NCBI GenBank assembly: GCA_038503035.1 | Contig: JAVSML010001012.1 | Span: 124,001 to 188,000, forward strand | Origin: Crocodylus rhombifer | Lineage: Eukaryota; Chordata; Crocodylia; Crocodylidae | Direction: 5' to 3' | Length of the DNA stretch: 64,000 nt | In this document: positions 20,206-32,461 of the stretch, one piece after another | Numbering within the stretch: the first letter of the stretch is position 1 | Layout: each line of letters begins with the position of its first letter | Made by a program: the position numbers and the translations under genes | The notes under the pieces: model-generated | The model's database searches: none | What the model was told of the DNA's origin: nothing | The model's input: only the letters and a program-made list of their open reading frames with translations

Positions 20206-23200
20206 GGCATCCAAGGGATACAGTGAGGGATCCTGTCCCTGAAAACAAGAACCAACATAAATGGAGGTGGGGAAGCACTGAGCAGGATGAATGATCTGTT
20301 CCCATTGCTTAACAATTTTGTCTCGTGAAAATCCCAAGAAAGAAGAGATGTCTTTAGATTGGCAAATAGAATTCTGATGTCATTCCCCAAAGACCTTTAC
20401 TAGGAAACAGTAGCAGCAAATGCTGCTTTAGATCTGTCCAGCCATAACAATGTCCATGACACAAGGTGCGTCTTTAGGGCTGCTGGCTGGCTCCACCTCA
20501 AGTGGATGTGTCCAGTTACTTCAAATTCTCAAACTTTCCCTAACATCCAGATAAGCAATGAAAATATTAATCTCTTCTAAGAGATGAGTTGGCATTATGC
20601 AGAATTTACTTTATTCTCTTTTAAGCAGTATTTGAACCTCTGATCAGCGGTTCTCTTTTTTTCGGTTGCATTTTGCTACATTCTTGATTTCTCTTTCCCC
20701 CCACATCACATCAGTAGGATGGGTGGGGTTCGACAAGAGCCACTTCCACATAGTGATCCCTGGTAACGTCTCTGACAGCCAAGAGCTCCTGAATCGACAA
20801 AAGCGCTAAAGTGCACAAAGATGTACAGACACTGCTTTTGTCATACAAAAGAAGTAGGATGGGTGTTAGAGTGGAAGTGGCCTTTGTGAAGGAGCCATGG
20901 AGAAAAGCAGGTTTAACATGCCTTCAGATTTCAGCTCCCCAGTGCTGTTTTTTAGTTGGTATAGGCTGCAGGAGATGTCTTCTCAATTTTATTCTTTAAA
21001 TAAATAATTTTTAAAAAGGCAAGGCAAAGCAATGGCATGAGGAGAGGAATACGACCAGTTTAACTCAATCACCCAAAAACATACAAGAAATGCATATCTG
21101 GTTTTGTGGCCCAGAGCCTGTTTTATCAACACAAGACACCACACAAAGTGTGCCAAAGTTGTATGCCTTACAGGACTTGACCAGTGCAAGCTAAAAGCTC
21201 CAAAAGGCTCAAGGGCTCTTACAGGCTCTGCAGTACTCCCTGGTCTGACACAGTTTCACTATTAGCAGATACTGAAACTCAGTGGGCAAGCCTGAACACT
21301 TGCACTAAACGTTAGAAGTTGTAGGTTTCACCCTCTGTGACTGCCGGCAGGAAAGTTTTCTGCATTGTAAGGCCCTTCCTAACTAATGAACCTTAATTTA
21401 TCTTGGCAGTTACTTTTGCGTCCTTTCAGGTTTCAGCATTGGTTGTATAACATAGGGGGAAGGAGTGTGTGCGTGTGTGATAGATGAGAAACTTGTTTGC
21501 TTGTCAGGTTTTTAAAAATTTTAGGTATTCTGATCAAACCCTATCTACACCCAAAAATATATCTTTCTTTTTCTATATATTGGAGATCTATGATCTATTT
21601 CTAAAAGGTACCCCCTTCCCTTTCCTTCCAACCAAATGTTTAAATAACTCATTGCTGCTGTATTGTTAAACCTAACCTATTATTTTTAGTGGAGTTCAGG
21701 AATTCTGATGATCTTAGTTTTTATAACTTGCCTTCACATCTAGAAAGTAGGTGAGAAGGCCTCTTCACTCTTTCATTTGCTTACACTGTAAATTGAAGGA
21801 GCAGCTTCCCCTATGAAGGATTATCAGGCCTATCTCGGAGAAGATAAGGAAAAATCTTCCTTCTCAGAACACTGCTGCATTCACTCATTGTACTTCACTC
21901 TGTTCCACTTGCATACCTGCATTACTTGCATACCTGCAAGATTCAGATTCATGGCCATCAAAGAGATACTGAAATCTGCATCACCTTTGGAGTGGTTGCT
22001 GGCCTGCTAATTCCACATGGATTGTTTAGGAGATCTTCATAGGTGCCAGACATCTCTGCCTAAGTCAAACCTCTGGTCAGTGAAGCGAGGTCTTTTTTTA
22101 TATTTGTGTTTGCATGGGTAGCACTAATCCCTATTGTAATAAATGCAGGTACAGCAGAAATGTCTGTACCATGCAAGTGTCTGATGCAAATTTTAAAATC
22201 TTCCTTTCTTCCTGCCCATGAGTACTTTTAAAGCCTCCTTGACACTGTGAGAGGAATTATTATGCAAAATACTCTGTCTAGGAAGATGCAGAGTTGTTGG
22301 TTGCATCTGGGGAGAGGAGTTTGTGAACCTATTTGTGCTTCAAAGCCAGATGTTACACCTCCTTTTATTCCCATTTGAAGACTAGCTTTTCCCCTCCTGT
22401 TTGCAGGAAGCTTCAGGATTCCTCTCTTCTCAATGTTTAGGCTTAGCAGAATTCAATTTTTATTTGCTTTTATTTTTTAAAAATAATTTAGAGAGATAAA
22501 TGCTTAAAAATAAACATGAATATTATTTTGACTTTTTTTTTTTTCAGGATGGTGTGAAATTAGAGGTATGGGGGACAGACAATTTATACTCTCATTAATA
22601 CTATTATTATAGTGCAGTTTAAGTGCCCACCATAACAAACATAACTACTGTAGGACTGCTGCCACCCAAGCAGCAGAGGCTCCACTTGCCCATAGCCCCC
22701 TTGTCTGCTTTGTCATTTCCTCTTCCTTTGTTCCCTGTCCCCTGGGGTTTCTGGGGGTTGCAGTCCAAACTACAGTCAACGCAGTTCTGTAGGATTTCTC
22801 CTTCTTTCATCCCGCACTCCCATCAGCCATCGTTTTTCATACATCCCCTTTCTATACATTTTGATTATTAATGATGGAAATATTTTTTTCTTCTTTTTGT
22901 GAGTGGTGAAGTGAAATGGAAGTTTATCAACATTTTGCCAATTTTTAAAAATCCAATTCTCCTAAACCTACCAATATTGCAGGCTATAGGAAGGAAAGGA
23001 AAGAGAACTATTGGCAATATCAGAAGGGGGATGCAAATATTTCTGAATCATTTTATAGGCTGTGGGAACAGTGTCCAGCCATCATATACGTGACAGGATG
23101 TTGATAGTGACTTGGTATCATACTTGCCTGAGAGTTTAACTCTCTATGTGAAACTGGATGAATGTATTGGTCCTGAAAGCTCACTAGCTTCTACCTAGTC

Positions 23201-23660
23201 TGTGGCTTAGGCCTGGTTAGCACTGATGGGAGCTGGGCAGAATGGGTCCAGGATTTTGGCTAGGGTTTGTCACTTCTGTATATACTGGTAGACAGTGTTA
23301 GAAAGATGCGGAAAACATGCAAATAGAGTTTCTGTCTTCCTCTCTCATCTTTTTTATTAAACCAGTTCTGATATTGCCTTGATAGGGGATGCTCTTTGCC
23401 TTCAACTCTTGCTTTCCCTGTTTATTGAAACTACGCTCTGTTTAAAGATATTTTTGTTGAGCACTTTCCGTTAACTCTAATGGGACAATGATTAAAGCAA
23501 TAAACTTTCCTGTGTTGTCAAACACTGATTGTGTTGCTAGTATTGCATCTCCTTTCTTGTGGCACTAGATGATTGATATTTTTTTATTTTTATTTTTTTC
23601 TTAAGGAACTAGGAGGTGCCAGAAATGAACCCATTTCCCTTCAGAGCAATTGGAGTATAC
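20206..23660. other. No gene seen
   Basis: Mostly AT-rich. A short region at 20712-20885 has opposed words agccacttccac (20750) and gtggaagtggcc (20871) and a repeated gtaggatgggtg, possibly a decayed foldback, but too weak to bound. The remainder shows only short T and A runs. Confidence 0.4.
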
Positions 23661-23666
23661 AGTATA

Positions 23667-23897
23667 CAGGAAACCCTGGCTATTTGCAGGTTTGGCATTC
23701 GCGGTTTCAAATATTCGCGAGTGCCGAACCCACATCTTAAATGCACTTAAAGGAGCTCCTCGGGAGCTCCGCTGCTGCCGTGCTGCCACTGCCGACGGGG
23801 GGGGGGCTGCATTCATGAATGCAGTGCCTCATTCGCGGATTCTGCCTTTCGTGGGGTATACGAGAAAGTATCCTGCAGGAATGGCAAGGGTCTCCTG
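23667..23897. mobile_element. Tigger-like (TcMar) MITE
   Basis: The left end reads CAGGAAACCCTGGCTATT and the right end, on the minus strand, CAGGAGACCCTTGCCATT, an imperfect terminal repeat of about 18 bp extending to cctgcagg. Both sides are flanked by the dinucleotide TA (23665-23666 and 23898-23899), the target duplication of Tc1/mariner elements. The interior has words such as ttcgcggtttcaaatattcgcg, reminiscent of Tigger elements. A GC-rich patch with a G run lies near 23760-23810. There is no transposase frame. Confidence 0.75.
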
Positions 23898-23899
23898 TA

Positions 23900-24999
23900 T
23901 CTAATTGCATAAGGTATTCCTTACATTGCAACAATTATGATACTGCTGTTGTTTTGACTTGTTGGTATGCCGAGAGTAAAAGTGTGGCTATGTCATAGAC
24001 CTTAATTGTGACCCGGTCTTTGGTAACTAATGAGAGCTCACAATTAAAGCCATGTGGTGCAGCATGAAACTAAATCCCAAATTTGGCCTCACTGTAGATG
24101 AGTAAAGCTGCTAGTAATGGTGGAGTGCTGCCTCCCTGCCCCCCCCCCCCCCGGCCACACACTTACCAGCAAAGCTTAAGATAACTTCAGAGAAAAGAGA
24201 CTTAGGGCTATCTATGATAGTGTTCCTTCTTAGTGGAAGCTTTTTATTAAAATTACTTCCTTAATGCTTGGCAGGAGAAAAATGTTACTCTTTTTTTTTC
24301 TAAGTTCTCTCTGACAAGGCTATCACTTTTTCCTAATCTTTGCCAAAGTTTTCTGCATTTAGAAAGTTGGTTCCTTAGTTCAGCTGGGAAAAATAAGTTG
24401 TCTTAAACAGCAGAAATGCATTAAAATTCCTGAGATGGGTGAACTTCACTTGACAAAGAATGAAGGCAGACCAATGTACTTGCTGCTGCGACAGAGAATA
24501 ACACTTAAAAGCAAACTGAAATGTTTCTTTTAAAAAATAAATACAGATTACTGAAAAAAAGATTTAAAATGCAGTTAAACTTAAAGTGATAGTTGAAACC
24601 TCTCATCATCTCTTAAACGCTTTGTAATATTATCCTGGTGACTGTCTCAATCTAATCTCCTTGTACTATCGCTTATCAGAGACTTGTTGTCTTACTGCCG
24701 TTTATGGATCCTTCTTCCACTTGTGTCTTAATACCTTTTTCCCTCCATGCCAGATGCTTAGAGATCCCTCATCTCACAACTGACGTGTCTCTTTTCATAA
24801 ATAGGCTAAAATGTTGCCTGTTGCTCTTATTAAAATTGCTGTAGTGCCCAAAGCCCCTGACCAAGATGAATGGCTTTTTTTTTTGTGCTAAATACTGCGC
24901 ATACACTTCATAGAAGTCCCTGCTGCAAAAGAAAATGAACATCTAAACAGATCAGAGAGAGGGTGAATGGGAGACACGGGGCACAAAGGTGGCGGGGGG
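23900..24999. other. No gene seen
   Basis: AT-rich with a C run at 24139-24152. No bounded repeat was recognised. Confidence 0.45.
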
Positions 25000-25112
25000 G
25001 AGAGTGACTTAGGTCAAGTCCATAGGTTAGTGGCAGAGCCAGGAGTAGAATAGGACACTATGCTACAACTTGAGTGCCCCACACATGAGATCATACTGCT
25101 CCTTCTGGTCCT
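25000..25112 (-). repeat. Old L2/MIR-like 3' fragment
   Basis: The segment gacttaggtcaagtc...gttagtggcagagccaggagtagaat...gagtgccccacac follows the pattern of the L2/MIR-type 3' region seen in reverse (ordered word cores: tgacttaggtca, agtggcagagccagga, tagaa, gtgccc). It is short and diverged, so assignment between L2 and MIR is open. Confidence 0.5.
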
Positions 25113-28100
25113 ACCTTTGGTGTTTGCATATGTCCTTGAATGCCTTTTGTTGGAGGGATGGGCTCTTTGTTTACATTGACTGCACTGCTGTACAGGCTGA
25201 TGGGGCTTTATAAATGATTGATAGTAAGTGAAGGAGGAAGCAGTCTGTTGCTTTGGGGCACTCCTTTCTCCCCACAGTAGTACTAGGAATGCAGCTGGTG
25301 TTATCAGGGAGGTGCAGGGAAGGATGAACTTGGATTCCATGAGACCCCTTTTCACATGCTGGGGCCTGTTTCTCTGCTAGTATACATTTGCACAGCTTCA
25401 GTATCTTAAACAGAACTTACCTCTGTTTGGAGTTTTAAAAGGTCACCTATCTTGCAGGAAGGGAATGTGTTTTTTCTCATCTTTCTGTCCTTTTGAACAG
25501 AATCTCATGGTTTATTCAGTGGAATTTTTCATGCAAACTTGAAAGTTTCCAGAATTGTAGTCACTATCTTAAAAAACAATGACTTCTTTAAGTTTATCTT
25601 TTTGGGAAATTGACTGGCATAGCTGTAGTAGAATAGTTTATTTTGCTGTAATTATGCTTGAATGACTCTCCATGTGGACACTTAATGCGTGATGTAAGTG
25701 ACTTTATTCTAGAATAATAATTCCACTTCAAAATCACAAGGGTGCATGCTCTTTTCTAAAACCCCAAATTGACCCCATTATTGCAGCTGGGATAGACTTG
25801 AGTATTTGGTAAATGACAGATAAGCCTAGCAAAGTACATCTCGTTCCTGTCAAGTGGCAGTTCCAAGTAGAGTATAACAACTCACTAGCCTTACCTGATG
25901 CACTGACTAGCTCAAGTGGTAGGGATTTTGCTATGGATCCATAGAGCCATACCTGCTGATAGTGACAACCCAAATCAAGGGTAACTGTAGTTCCACAGAA
26001 CAGATTGTATGTTTGTATAATAAATTTTTTAATTAAAAAAAAAGGGGGGGGGAGCATGTGTCTTTTAAATTTGGGGTTCAGAGTGCATCAGTGCTGTGAA
26101 GTCAAGCATTCATAAATTAGGCAGTGCCTTCATTAGGGTTGGTTTTGCATGTGCATTATGATACAGACTTTAATTCCACAGTCATTCTGTTTCTCCTCCC
26201 CTTCACTGCTCTCTTCTACCACAGGATTCTCCTGCATTCAGGACAGCTTTTTCTTGTGGGGGATGTTATGTATGCATTTAATAATATTTTAGTTCCCCTT
26301 TAGGCAGCAAATTCTGTGAAATGTTGTTTTTCTCTGCAGAATTGGTCTAGTTCTAGTTACCTTGTTTTGTCTTGGCTTTATGGAACTTCTGTTTCTCTAG
26401 TTTTAAGCAGTGGTGTGACTTCCTGTGGATGTGAGCTGTAGATACTAGAATTGCCTGGGATGTGCTTTATGGATTCCTCTGCTCTCCAGAAATAAAATCT
26501 GCTTTAATCTTATTGACGAGGTTATTTTTCAAGCTCTAAATGCTACAGCTGTGAGTACAAATTCTCTTAATGTAGCAAAGAAAGAGTCCCTGTTTAAATG
26601 GCTCATAGAGAGTTACAAGGTATTTTGGCTGCTTCTTGAACAAGCAGACCGGCATGCAGTAACTGGCCCCTCTGCTTGATAGATCTCATTACTGGCGGCT
26701 GTCTGAGTAACTGCAAATCTGCACTTTCTCCTTTTTGCCATACTTGCTTCTGGCACTGCGTCACAATGGAGAAATCTCTAACTGCTCCCAGCTAAATCCT
26801 GAATCCTATATAATTTTTTTTTTCCTACTATCTATCCCAGACATGACTGTGCCCCAAGGACCTTTAAAACAGATGCCTTTTTTTTTTGGATGCTTCTTTT
26901 TTGCCCCCTTCCTTTTCCAGTGTGATAACCTTGTCAGCATTGGAGCCTGGAAGTCTAGTTCAGCAGCTTAATCTGTCACCTCAGGAATTTTTTTTTTTTT
27001 TTTTTTTTTTGCCCCATCAATCTGAAAAGCAAATGCAAATTGAAAGTTGAATGGGGGTTGGAGAGGGGCAGAAATATAGCCAGGGAGCTTCTCTGTGGGT
27101 GTATGTTTTGTCTTCTAACTTTGAAAAGTTTCCTCTGACTCCAGTAACTGTCACTTACTTGCCATGCTATAATTAACATCCAATTTAGCTTATCCCTATA
27201 GCGTATCCCTCTGGTGTACTTTTCTCCCAGCATTGCTGATGCTGGTGGCACTCCACAGGTGGTCGCAGAAGTGGGAGCAAGGCTCCCGATGGCAAGATGA
27301 AATTGGCCATTACTACCTAAAAACTAAATTGGGAGCTCTGGTGTCTAACACGGCCTCTTCAGGATCAACAAGCTCAAAATCTCTCTGTGCTTGCCCTCTG
27401 TGGTCTAGATTCGTTTGCTACCGTGAGAATTGTGGTTAAGGCGTTAGATACAACGGAGACTTTCTGTGGAGTCTGAGGCTTTCACTTCAAGTTTCTTTTT
27501 GATGATTAGGGGCTGAGTGCTTAGTTCAATAAGAATGTGAATTATATATGTGGTACTAATATTGCAGTGTCTTTTGGCAGCCAGTGTGGGTAAGCACGTG
27601 TTGGGAAGCATGCGTGTACTCTCCTGTTCCTGCATGCTGCCTGCTTTAGCTTTGCGAGCAAAGTGGAGCTTTGAGCATGGTTGGGATGAGATGAATTCTC
27701 TTTAAAATCTCTCTATGCTGCCGCTGGACAAAAAGAGGAATGGACATGGAATTCATGTTAACATTGACTTTTAAAAATGTTGTTTTATGCGGATTGCGGT
27801 AGTGTGTGACATAGGAAGCGTTCGTGCTGATGGAAATGCAGAGTGGCTGTGGGAGAGGGAGAGAGAGAGGTCAGAGAGGAACCAATTATTTTTCTAAAAA
27901 ACATTGTGTATTCCTGCACATGGTAAAATATTTACCATGATGACAGACGTGGGATAGGGTTGGGAGGCTAATGTAAGTACTCAATCTTTTCCTGTCTTTT
28001 CTGTTGCTGTCCATTTCATGGGGTGGAGGGCACCTCTTAATGCGGTGAGTATAATTTTTTTCTATATGTTTGCCACTTCTTCCCCTTTCCAGTTTTATTT

Positions 28101-28139
28101 CTGTGGCCATTGACAGTTTGTTTATGCACCTGCTGTATA
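25113..28139. other. No gene seen
   Basis: AT-rich. It contains a 23-T run at 26988-27010, shorter T runs at 26815-26823 and 26879-26888, and a small GA-rich patch at 27855-27870. Several short open frames match nothing I recognise. Confidence 0.45.
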
Positions 28140-28147
28140 AGCTAGCA

Positions 28148-28345
28148 CAGGGGTGCTCAACCTCCAGTGCAGGCCACATCTGGCACCTGGTGCCTTGTCA
28201 TCTGGCCCATGGGACTTCCCAGGGTTCCCCACAGGACAGTGTGGGGCCCAGGAGCCTGATCCTAGTGTGCAAGGCCCAATGCAGCCCACCTCCTGGCTCT
28301 TTGAGCCTCACTTGATCCATGGGACCAAATTGCTGAGCACCAGTG
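28148..28345. mobile_element. Short hAT element (GGTGCTCA end family)
   Basis: The left end reads CAGGGGTGCTCAACCTCC and the right end AATTGCTGAGCACCAGTG. Flanking 8-mers are agctagca (28140-28147) and agctaaca (28346-28353), one mismatch. Terminal sequence is shared with the elements at 6159, 7191 and 59016. At 198 bp it is an internally deleted, non-coding member. Confidence 0.85.
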
Positions 28346-28353
28346 AGCTAACA

Positions 28354-30480
28354 GATCTTAGGCTGTGATCCATTTCTGTAGTGGCTGAGAAAGGGAAGCA
28401 GTCCTGGTCCATACGTAATATGCTAACAGTGCAGTTCTTGTTTGGCTGTTCAGGGTGATGAAAAAGGGTACGGTCCCTTGCTTGACCTTGGCTTTGTTCT
28501 AGTGTTGGCTCAACACCTCATGCTTTTCTCAGTATTTTGAATGTGGATGTGAACTTATTTAATAGGTAAGTGAAACTTAGAAACTATGAAACACTTCCAT
28601 AAAACTAGAAGTATTTGATTTTATGCTTACTTAAGCATCAACCATAGTTTCTTGTAAATCTTAATGTAACACAGAAACTCTCTTAGTAATGTTATAATTT
28701 TTTGCTACTGAATATCCAGCGTATGTGTTCTACTGAAAATGGATTACTACCAAATTGCTCTTTCCTTATGGAAGATTTTTGCTTCGAAAGACTGCATATA
28801 TTAGACAGGAGACTTCTATATTTGATTGATGTGAGGTCTTCTAAAAACAAAAGAATAATATAGCTCAGAAGATGAAGCGTGTGAAATGTCTGATGTAGAG
28901 ATGCTTACGCGCTTCTTTTCTAGTTTCAGGTAGACTTCCTTATAATCTCTTTATGGTTGTATTCGGGTGAGTTAGATTCAGATACCTGCATTCATGGTTG
29001 GATATCACTTTATTTCATGAATAGCGGTATGAATTTTAATGAGAATCCATGTGAAGCTTACCTACTTGAAGGTGGAAAAGCCAAATTGTGATACCTTTTA
29101 ATGTGACTATATCGTATACTCAATTTTGCACAGATGATGTTAGACTATTAATACACTTAAAAATAAAGCTGTTCAACTTCAGCACCAATTTTCTAGAATT
29201 TGAGAACATTTTGGATATAGTGGAAGGCAGTGGAGCCTCTGAAAATAATTGTGGTAGCTTCTTTGCCTCTCTGTAAACATGAAGGTTTGTGAACTGGCTG
29301 AGGATAGGTGTAGCTGTACAGGGTTGTTAAGCTGTTCCAGGTGTTTGTTGAGACTTTATTTCCAAGGGGTCTCCGATCAAATATGTAGGACCACTGGGCT
29401 GAGTGGAGAAGTGGTGTCATTTAAAATGACAGCCTTTCCTTAATTTGATAAACCACTACAAAGTGAGAGGATTGTAAACATACCCAGTTTCTACTGTGTC
29501 TTGCTGCACTAATTCTTGTAGGCCATATTATGACACCTTATTCACACTGGAGCATTTATTCATGCAGGTAGTCTCACTGAATCCGGTACATGTACCTGAG
29601 TGAGCAAGGACCTGTTAGTGGAAGCAGATGTTCGTACAGTGTGTACAAAGCCCTTCAACGTGGCCACCTGGGGAATATTCATGGAGTAAGGTGCTACTCA
29701 GCATGGGTAAGGGAGGCGGTTTTAGACCCTTCATATAAAAAGCATTTTCACTGTTTCCAGCCCAATGATATCTTTTACTTCTGTTTTTCCAAAGGAAGAG
29801 CTTGTTTGGGAGGAGATGGACAGAGCCAAGAGGAGGCTAGTATTTTCATTTTATACAGTACTAATAGAAATTAGCATCAATATTAAATTTCCATAAGCAA
29901 AAGATTCTTCTGTTACAGGGAAGCATTAATTAGTGTAAGCTTTTTTTGGGCTGGATCTTGTATTTTTATAAATCTCCCATATATGACTTTTTCCCCCCCT
30001 TTTTTTTGTGTGGCCTGAATCTATTTTTACATGAAGCTAGAAGTATATAATTAACACAAACAATGCATCCCTGCAAGGCAGGTTTTTAAATTAAATGTAG
30101 CATTATGTTGTGGAAGCAAAATATGCAATTAATACCTTTTACCAAAATCTTCTTTTCTCTCTTTGTTCTAGAGTATTGCCTTGTAATTGAAAGTTTAGAA
30201 GTGTACCACAGTTGTTAAACATAACTTTTGTTTTGCGATTACTATCTGGTGTGGAAAAAGGCTCTGCTTTGTATGACACACATGCAGTGAAAAGTGTTGG
30301 ATCCCATCAAGAGCTGAGAGGTGCTTCTTGAGGTGCTATATGGCATCAACTCTCATTTAAGACCTAATTTTCAATAGATGTGAAGAGGGCAGTAAGTGGC
30401 TTGTAGGAGGAGTTCTGCACCTCTTTTGTCCTGGTTTAACAATTTTGTGGCATGTGGGATGATGGTGATGCTGGTGGTAT
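28354..30480. other. No gene seen
   Basis: AT-rich sequence with no bounded element. Small open frames (up to about 94 codons) show no recognised motif. Confidence 0.45.
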
Positions 30481-30789
30481 GAGAGTCTTGTGACACAGTG
30501 AGTGCATCTAAGTGTCATTAAGGTGATGTGAGAAACTCTGGTGCAGTTTGCATTGGAGTTGGCTGGTCACAAGCATATCATCTGCACATGTATCTGGGAC
30601 TGCAGCAGTTTGAGTTGGGGCAGAGCAGCCCCAGGCTGGCAGGGGAACTTGGTGGGGAGGGGGGTCATCCCCAGGCTCCAGGTGGTGGTGCTGAATGGTG
30701 GAGGGTCTGGCTGGGGTATAAGGGTGTTAAATTGAGGGGCAGGGTAGTGGGCAGTCCCTGCACTTCAGCACCCTTGTGCCCCAGCCAGC

Positions 30790-31010
30790 CCCCGTCACTG
30801 TCTACATGCGCATTTTGGTGCACATTATTACTCTGCTGTAGGATAGTACTATCCCTGACAGTACTATCCTACAGCAGAGTTCATTAATTTACTGTTACCT
30901 AATACTGGTGCATGTGTAGATAGTGATGCTTTACTGTGGAGCTAATTGGTCAACTCCTTAGTAAAGCACACATGCAGGTGCTATCCATTCCTTACAAATT
31001 ACATGGGCCA
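30790..31010. repeat. Foldback element with 21-bp perfect hairpin
   Basis: The central hairpin has identical arms of 21 bases at 30830-30850 and 30860-30880 around a 9-base loop; the left arm begins ACTCTGCTGTAGG. Outside it, tgtctacatgcgcat (30800) and the complement of gcatgtgtagata (30911-30923) suggest an outer inverted repeat. A further 9-bp stem, tgctttact with agtaaagca, lies at 30928-30968. Vocabulary and design resemble the foldback at 8516-8760. The outer limits are approximate. Confidence 0.6.
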
Positions 31011-31179
31011 ACTGCCCAAAAATGACAGTGCACTGTAGCAGTTTAATTTTTATGCTGCTTGGCTTCTGTTTTGAATGGCACAGAGTATTCCTATTTTGCT
31101 TTTACCCCTTCCCCTCTTTCCCTGGACCTGATCCCAAACCATTGAAATCTGGAGAAACGAGCAGATCCTTGTGCGTTTA

Positions 31180-31911
31180 GGGTGCAGACAAAGTGATACT
31201 TTTTGCCTCATCTGACCACAGAAAGCAGTTTATATCTGTGACCAAACACAAGTGCACAGCTGCAGACATCTTAAAAAATGACCAATCGGGTGAAAATCTG
31301 ACCCCTCATTGGATGAGGTATCGGAGAATTCAGCCGTTTGAAATGGAGACTGTAAGAACTGCTGAAACTTCCTTAGCCTGATGAAGGGTTTTGAATCCGA
31401 AAGCTTGCTTCCAGCTATTTAAGTTGGTCTAATAAAAGATATCAGATTCACGCAAAGAACCTTGTCTTTCAAAATGTAGCGCCTTTTGTAACTTGTATCT
31501 GCAGAGCTCCCAGCCTGTTGCTGTTTTCAAAGAAAGGAGGGGGGGGAGGAGCGGAGGGAGCCCATTCTGGCTTTTTTTTCAGCCCCCCTCCCCTCCCTTC
31601 CCCTGAGGGTGGGAGCCCCCCTGAGGTAGGTGGGCTCCAATTCACCCACTGCACCTTTCAGCACCTGCTGGGGAAACCCAAGAATGAGCTCCCTCCACTG
31701 TCTTTCCCCTTTCCCATTCTGAAAACAGTGAGCTGTGGCCATTCCTGCAGGCACCTGGCTGCAGGCTCCCAGCCTGCTTATAGATTCTTGTCCCGCCGGA
31801 CCCAACAGTTTTTGGTTTGGTTTGGGGGGGGGGGGGCGTTGTTGCAACTCCGAAGGCTTTAAAAAAAATCGTTCTGATTTACAGCTGAGAGCTGCACTTC
31901 TGTCTGCACCC
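31180..31911. mobile_element. PIF/Harbinger-like non-autonomous element
   Basis: The left end reads GGGTGCAGACAAAGTG and the right end, on the minus strand, GGGTGCAGACAGAAGTG, matching but for one inserted base. Both ends are flanked by TTA (31177-31179 and 31912-31914), the 3-bp target duplication typical of Harbinger elements. The body contains the hammerhead-like motif at 31378-31402, a tail-like segment ttggtctaataaaagatat (31424-31442), and a GC-rich part (31540-31830) with runs of G. No transposase is recognisable. The body could be composite, with an older retroelement piece captured inside. Confidence 0.65.
31378..31402 (+). other. Hammerhead-ribozyme-like core motif
   Basis: The sequence reads CTGATGA, A, then GGGTT-TTG-AATCC, then GAAA. 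CUGAUGA and GAAA are the two conserved boxes of the hammerhead core, and the five bases on each side pair fully (two G-C, one G-U, two U-A) as stem II would. The extra A before the stem is atypical. I did not find a convincing cleavage strand with stems I and III, so activity is doubtful. Confidence 0.4.
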
Positions 31912-31964
31912 TTAGGGTCTAAATCGTGTTGGTCTTACTCCTCCAAGTAGCCGCATTTGAATCC

Positions 31965-32010
31965 ATCCCCATGACTTCAGTGAATACAGTGGGTAAGATT
32001 TGACATGAGA
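31965..32010. repeat. Possible fragment of an ancient repeat
   Basis: The words cccatgacttcagtgaata and gtgggtaagatttgacatgag follow a pattern I associate with old amniote interspersed repeats. It is very short and diverged; this is inference. Confidence 0.3.
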
Positions 32011-32150
32011 ATCTGAGCTATTAAAGCTTGAATCTTGGAGTTGAGTATATTTTACAATGTCTGTGTACACATTGTGAGTAGGCAGTAGTACTTACCGTAA
32101 AGTTAAGCATGTGCCTTTCATTCTTGCAGGAATGGGGCCACAAAGTATAG

Positions 32151-32453
32151 CATAGGTGATGCATGGGGGGGGCCTTGTGCCCCCCCCTTGAGATTTGCCC
32201 TCATTGACCAGGGAGCTGGGGCACGGGGGTAAGTGCTGGCCAGTGGGGCCCCCCCCCCTCCCCCCCCCGATTGGCATTACCAGGGAGTGGGGGCGCCAAG
32301 AGAAGCACTGCCGGCACTTATGGTTTTGTTGCTGGCACTTCTGGGGTTGGTGATCGTTCTCTGAGGGACCACCCCGCAGTCAGCAATCAGCCACTAGGGG
32401 ACCTCCCTGCCGCTAGTGCCTCCCCCAGACTCAGGATGCACCAGTTGCCCATG
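32151..32453. mobile_element. hAT-like element with perfect 8-bp target duplication
   Basis: Identical 8-mers aagtatag flank the block at 32143-32150 and 32454-32461. The left end reads CATAGGTGATGCATGG; the right end on the minus strand reads CATGGGCAACTGGTGCATCC, sharing CATRGG and a TGCAT core. The interior has long C and G runs (32166-32189, 32248-32269). At 303 bp it is non-coding. Confidence 0.75.
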
Positions 32454-32461
32454 AAGTATAG

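Noticed and set aside
20712..20885. Opposed agccacttccac / gtggaagtggcc words with a repeated gtaggatgggtg
   Set aside because: The arms are short and the direct and inverted words do not form one consistent element.
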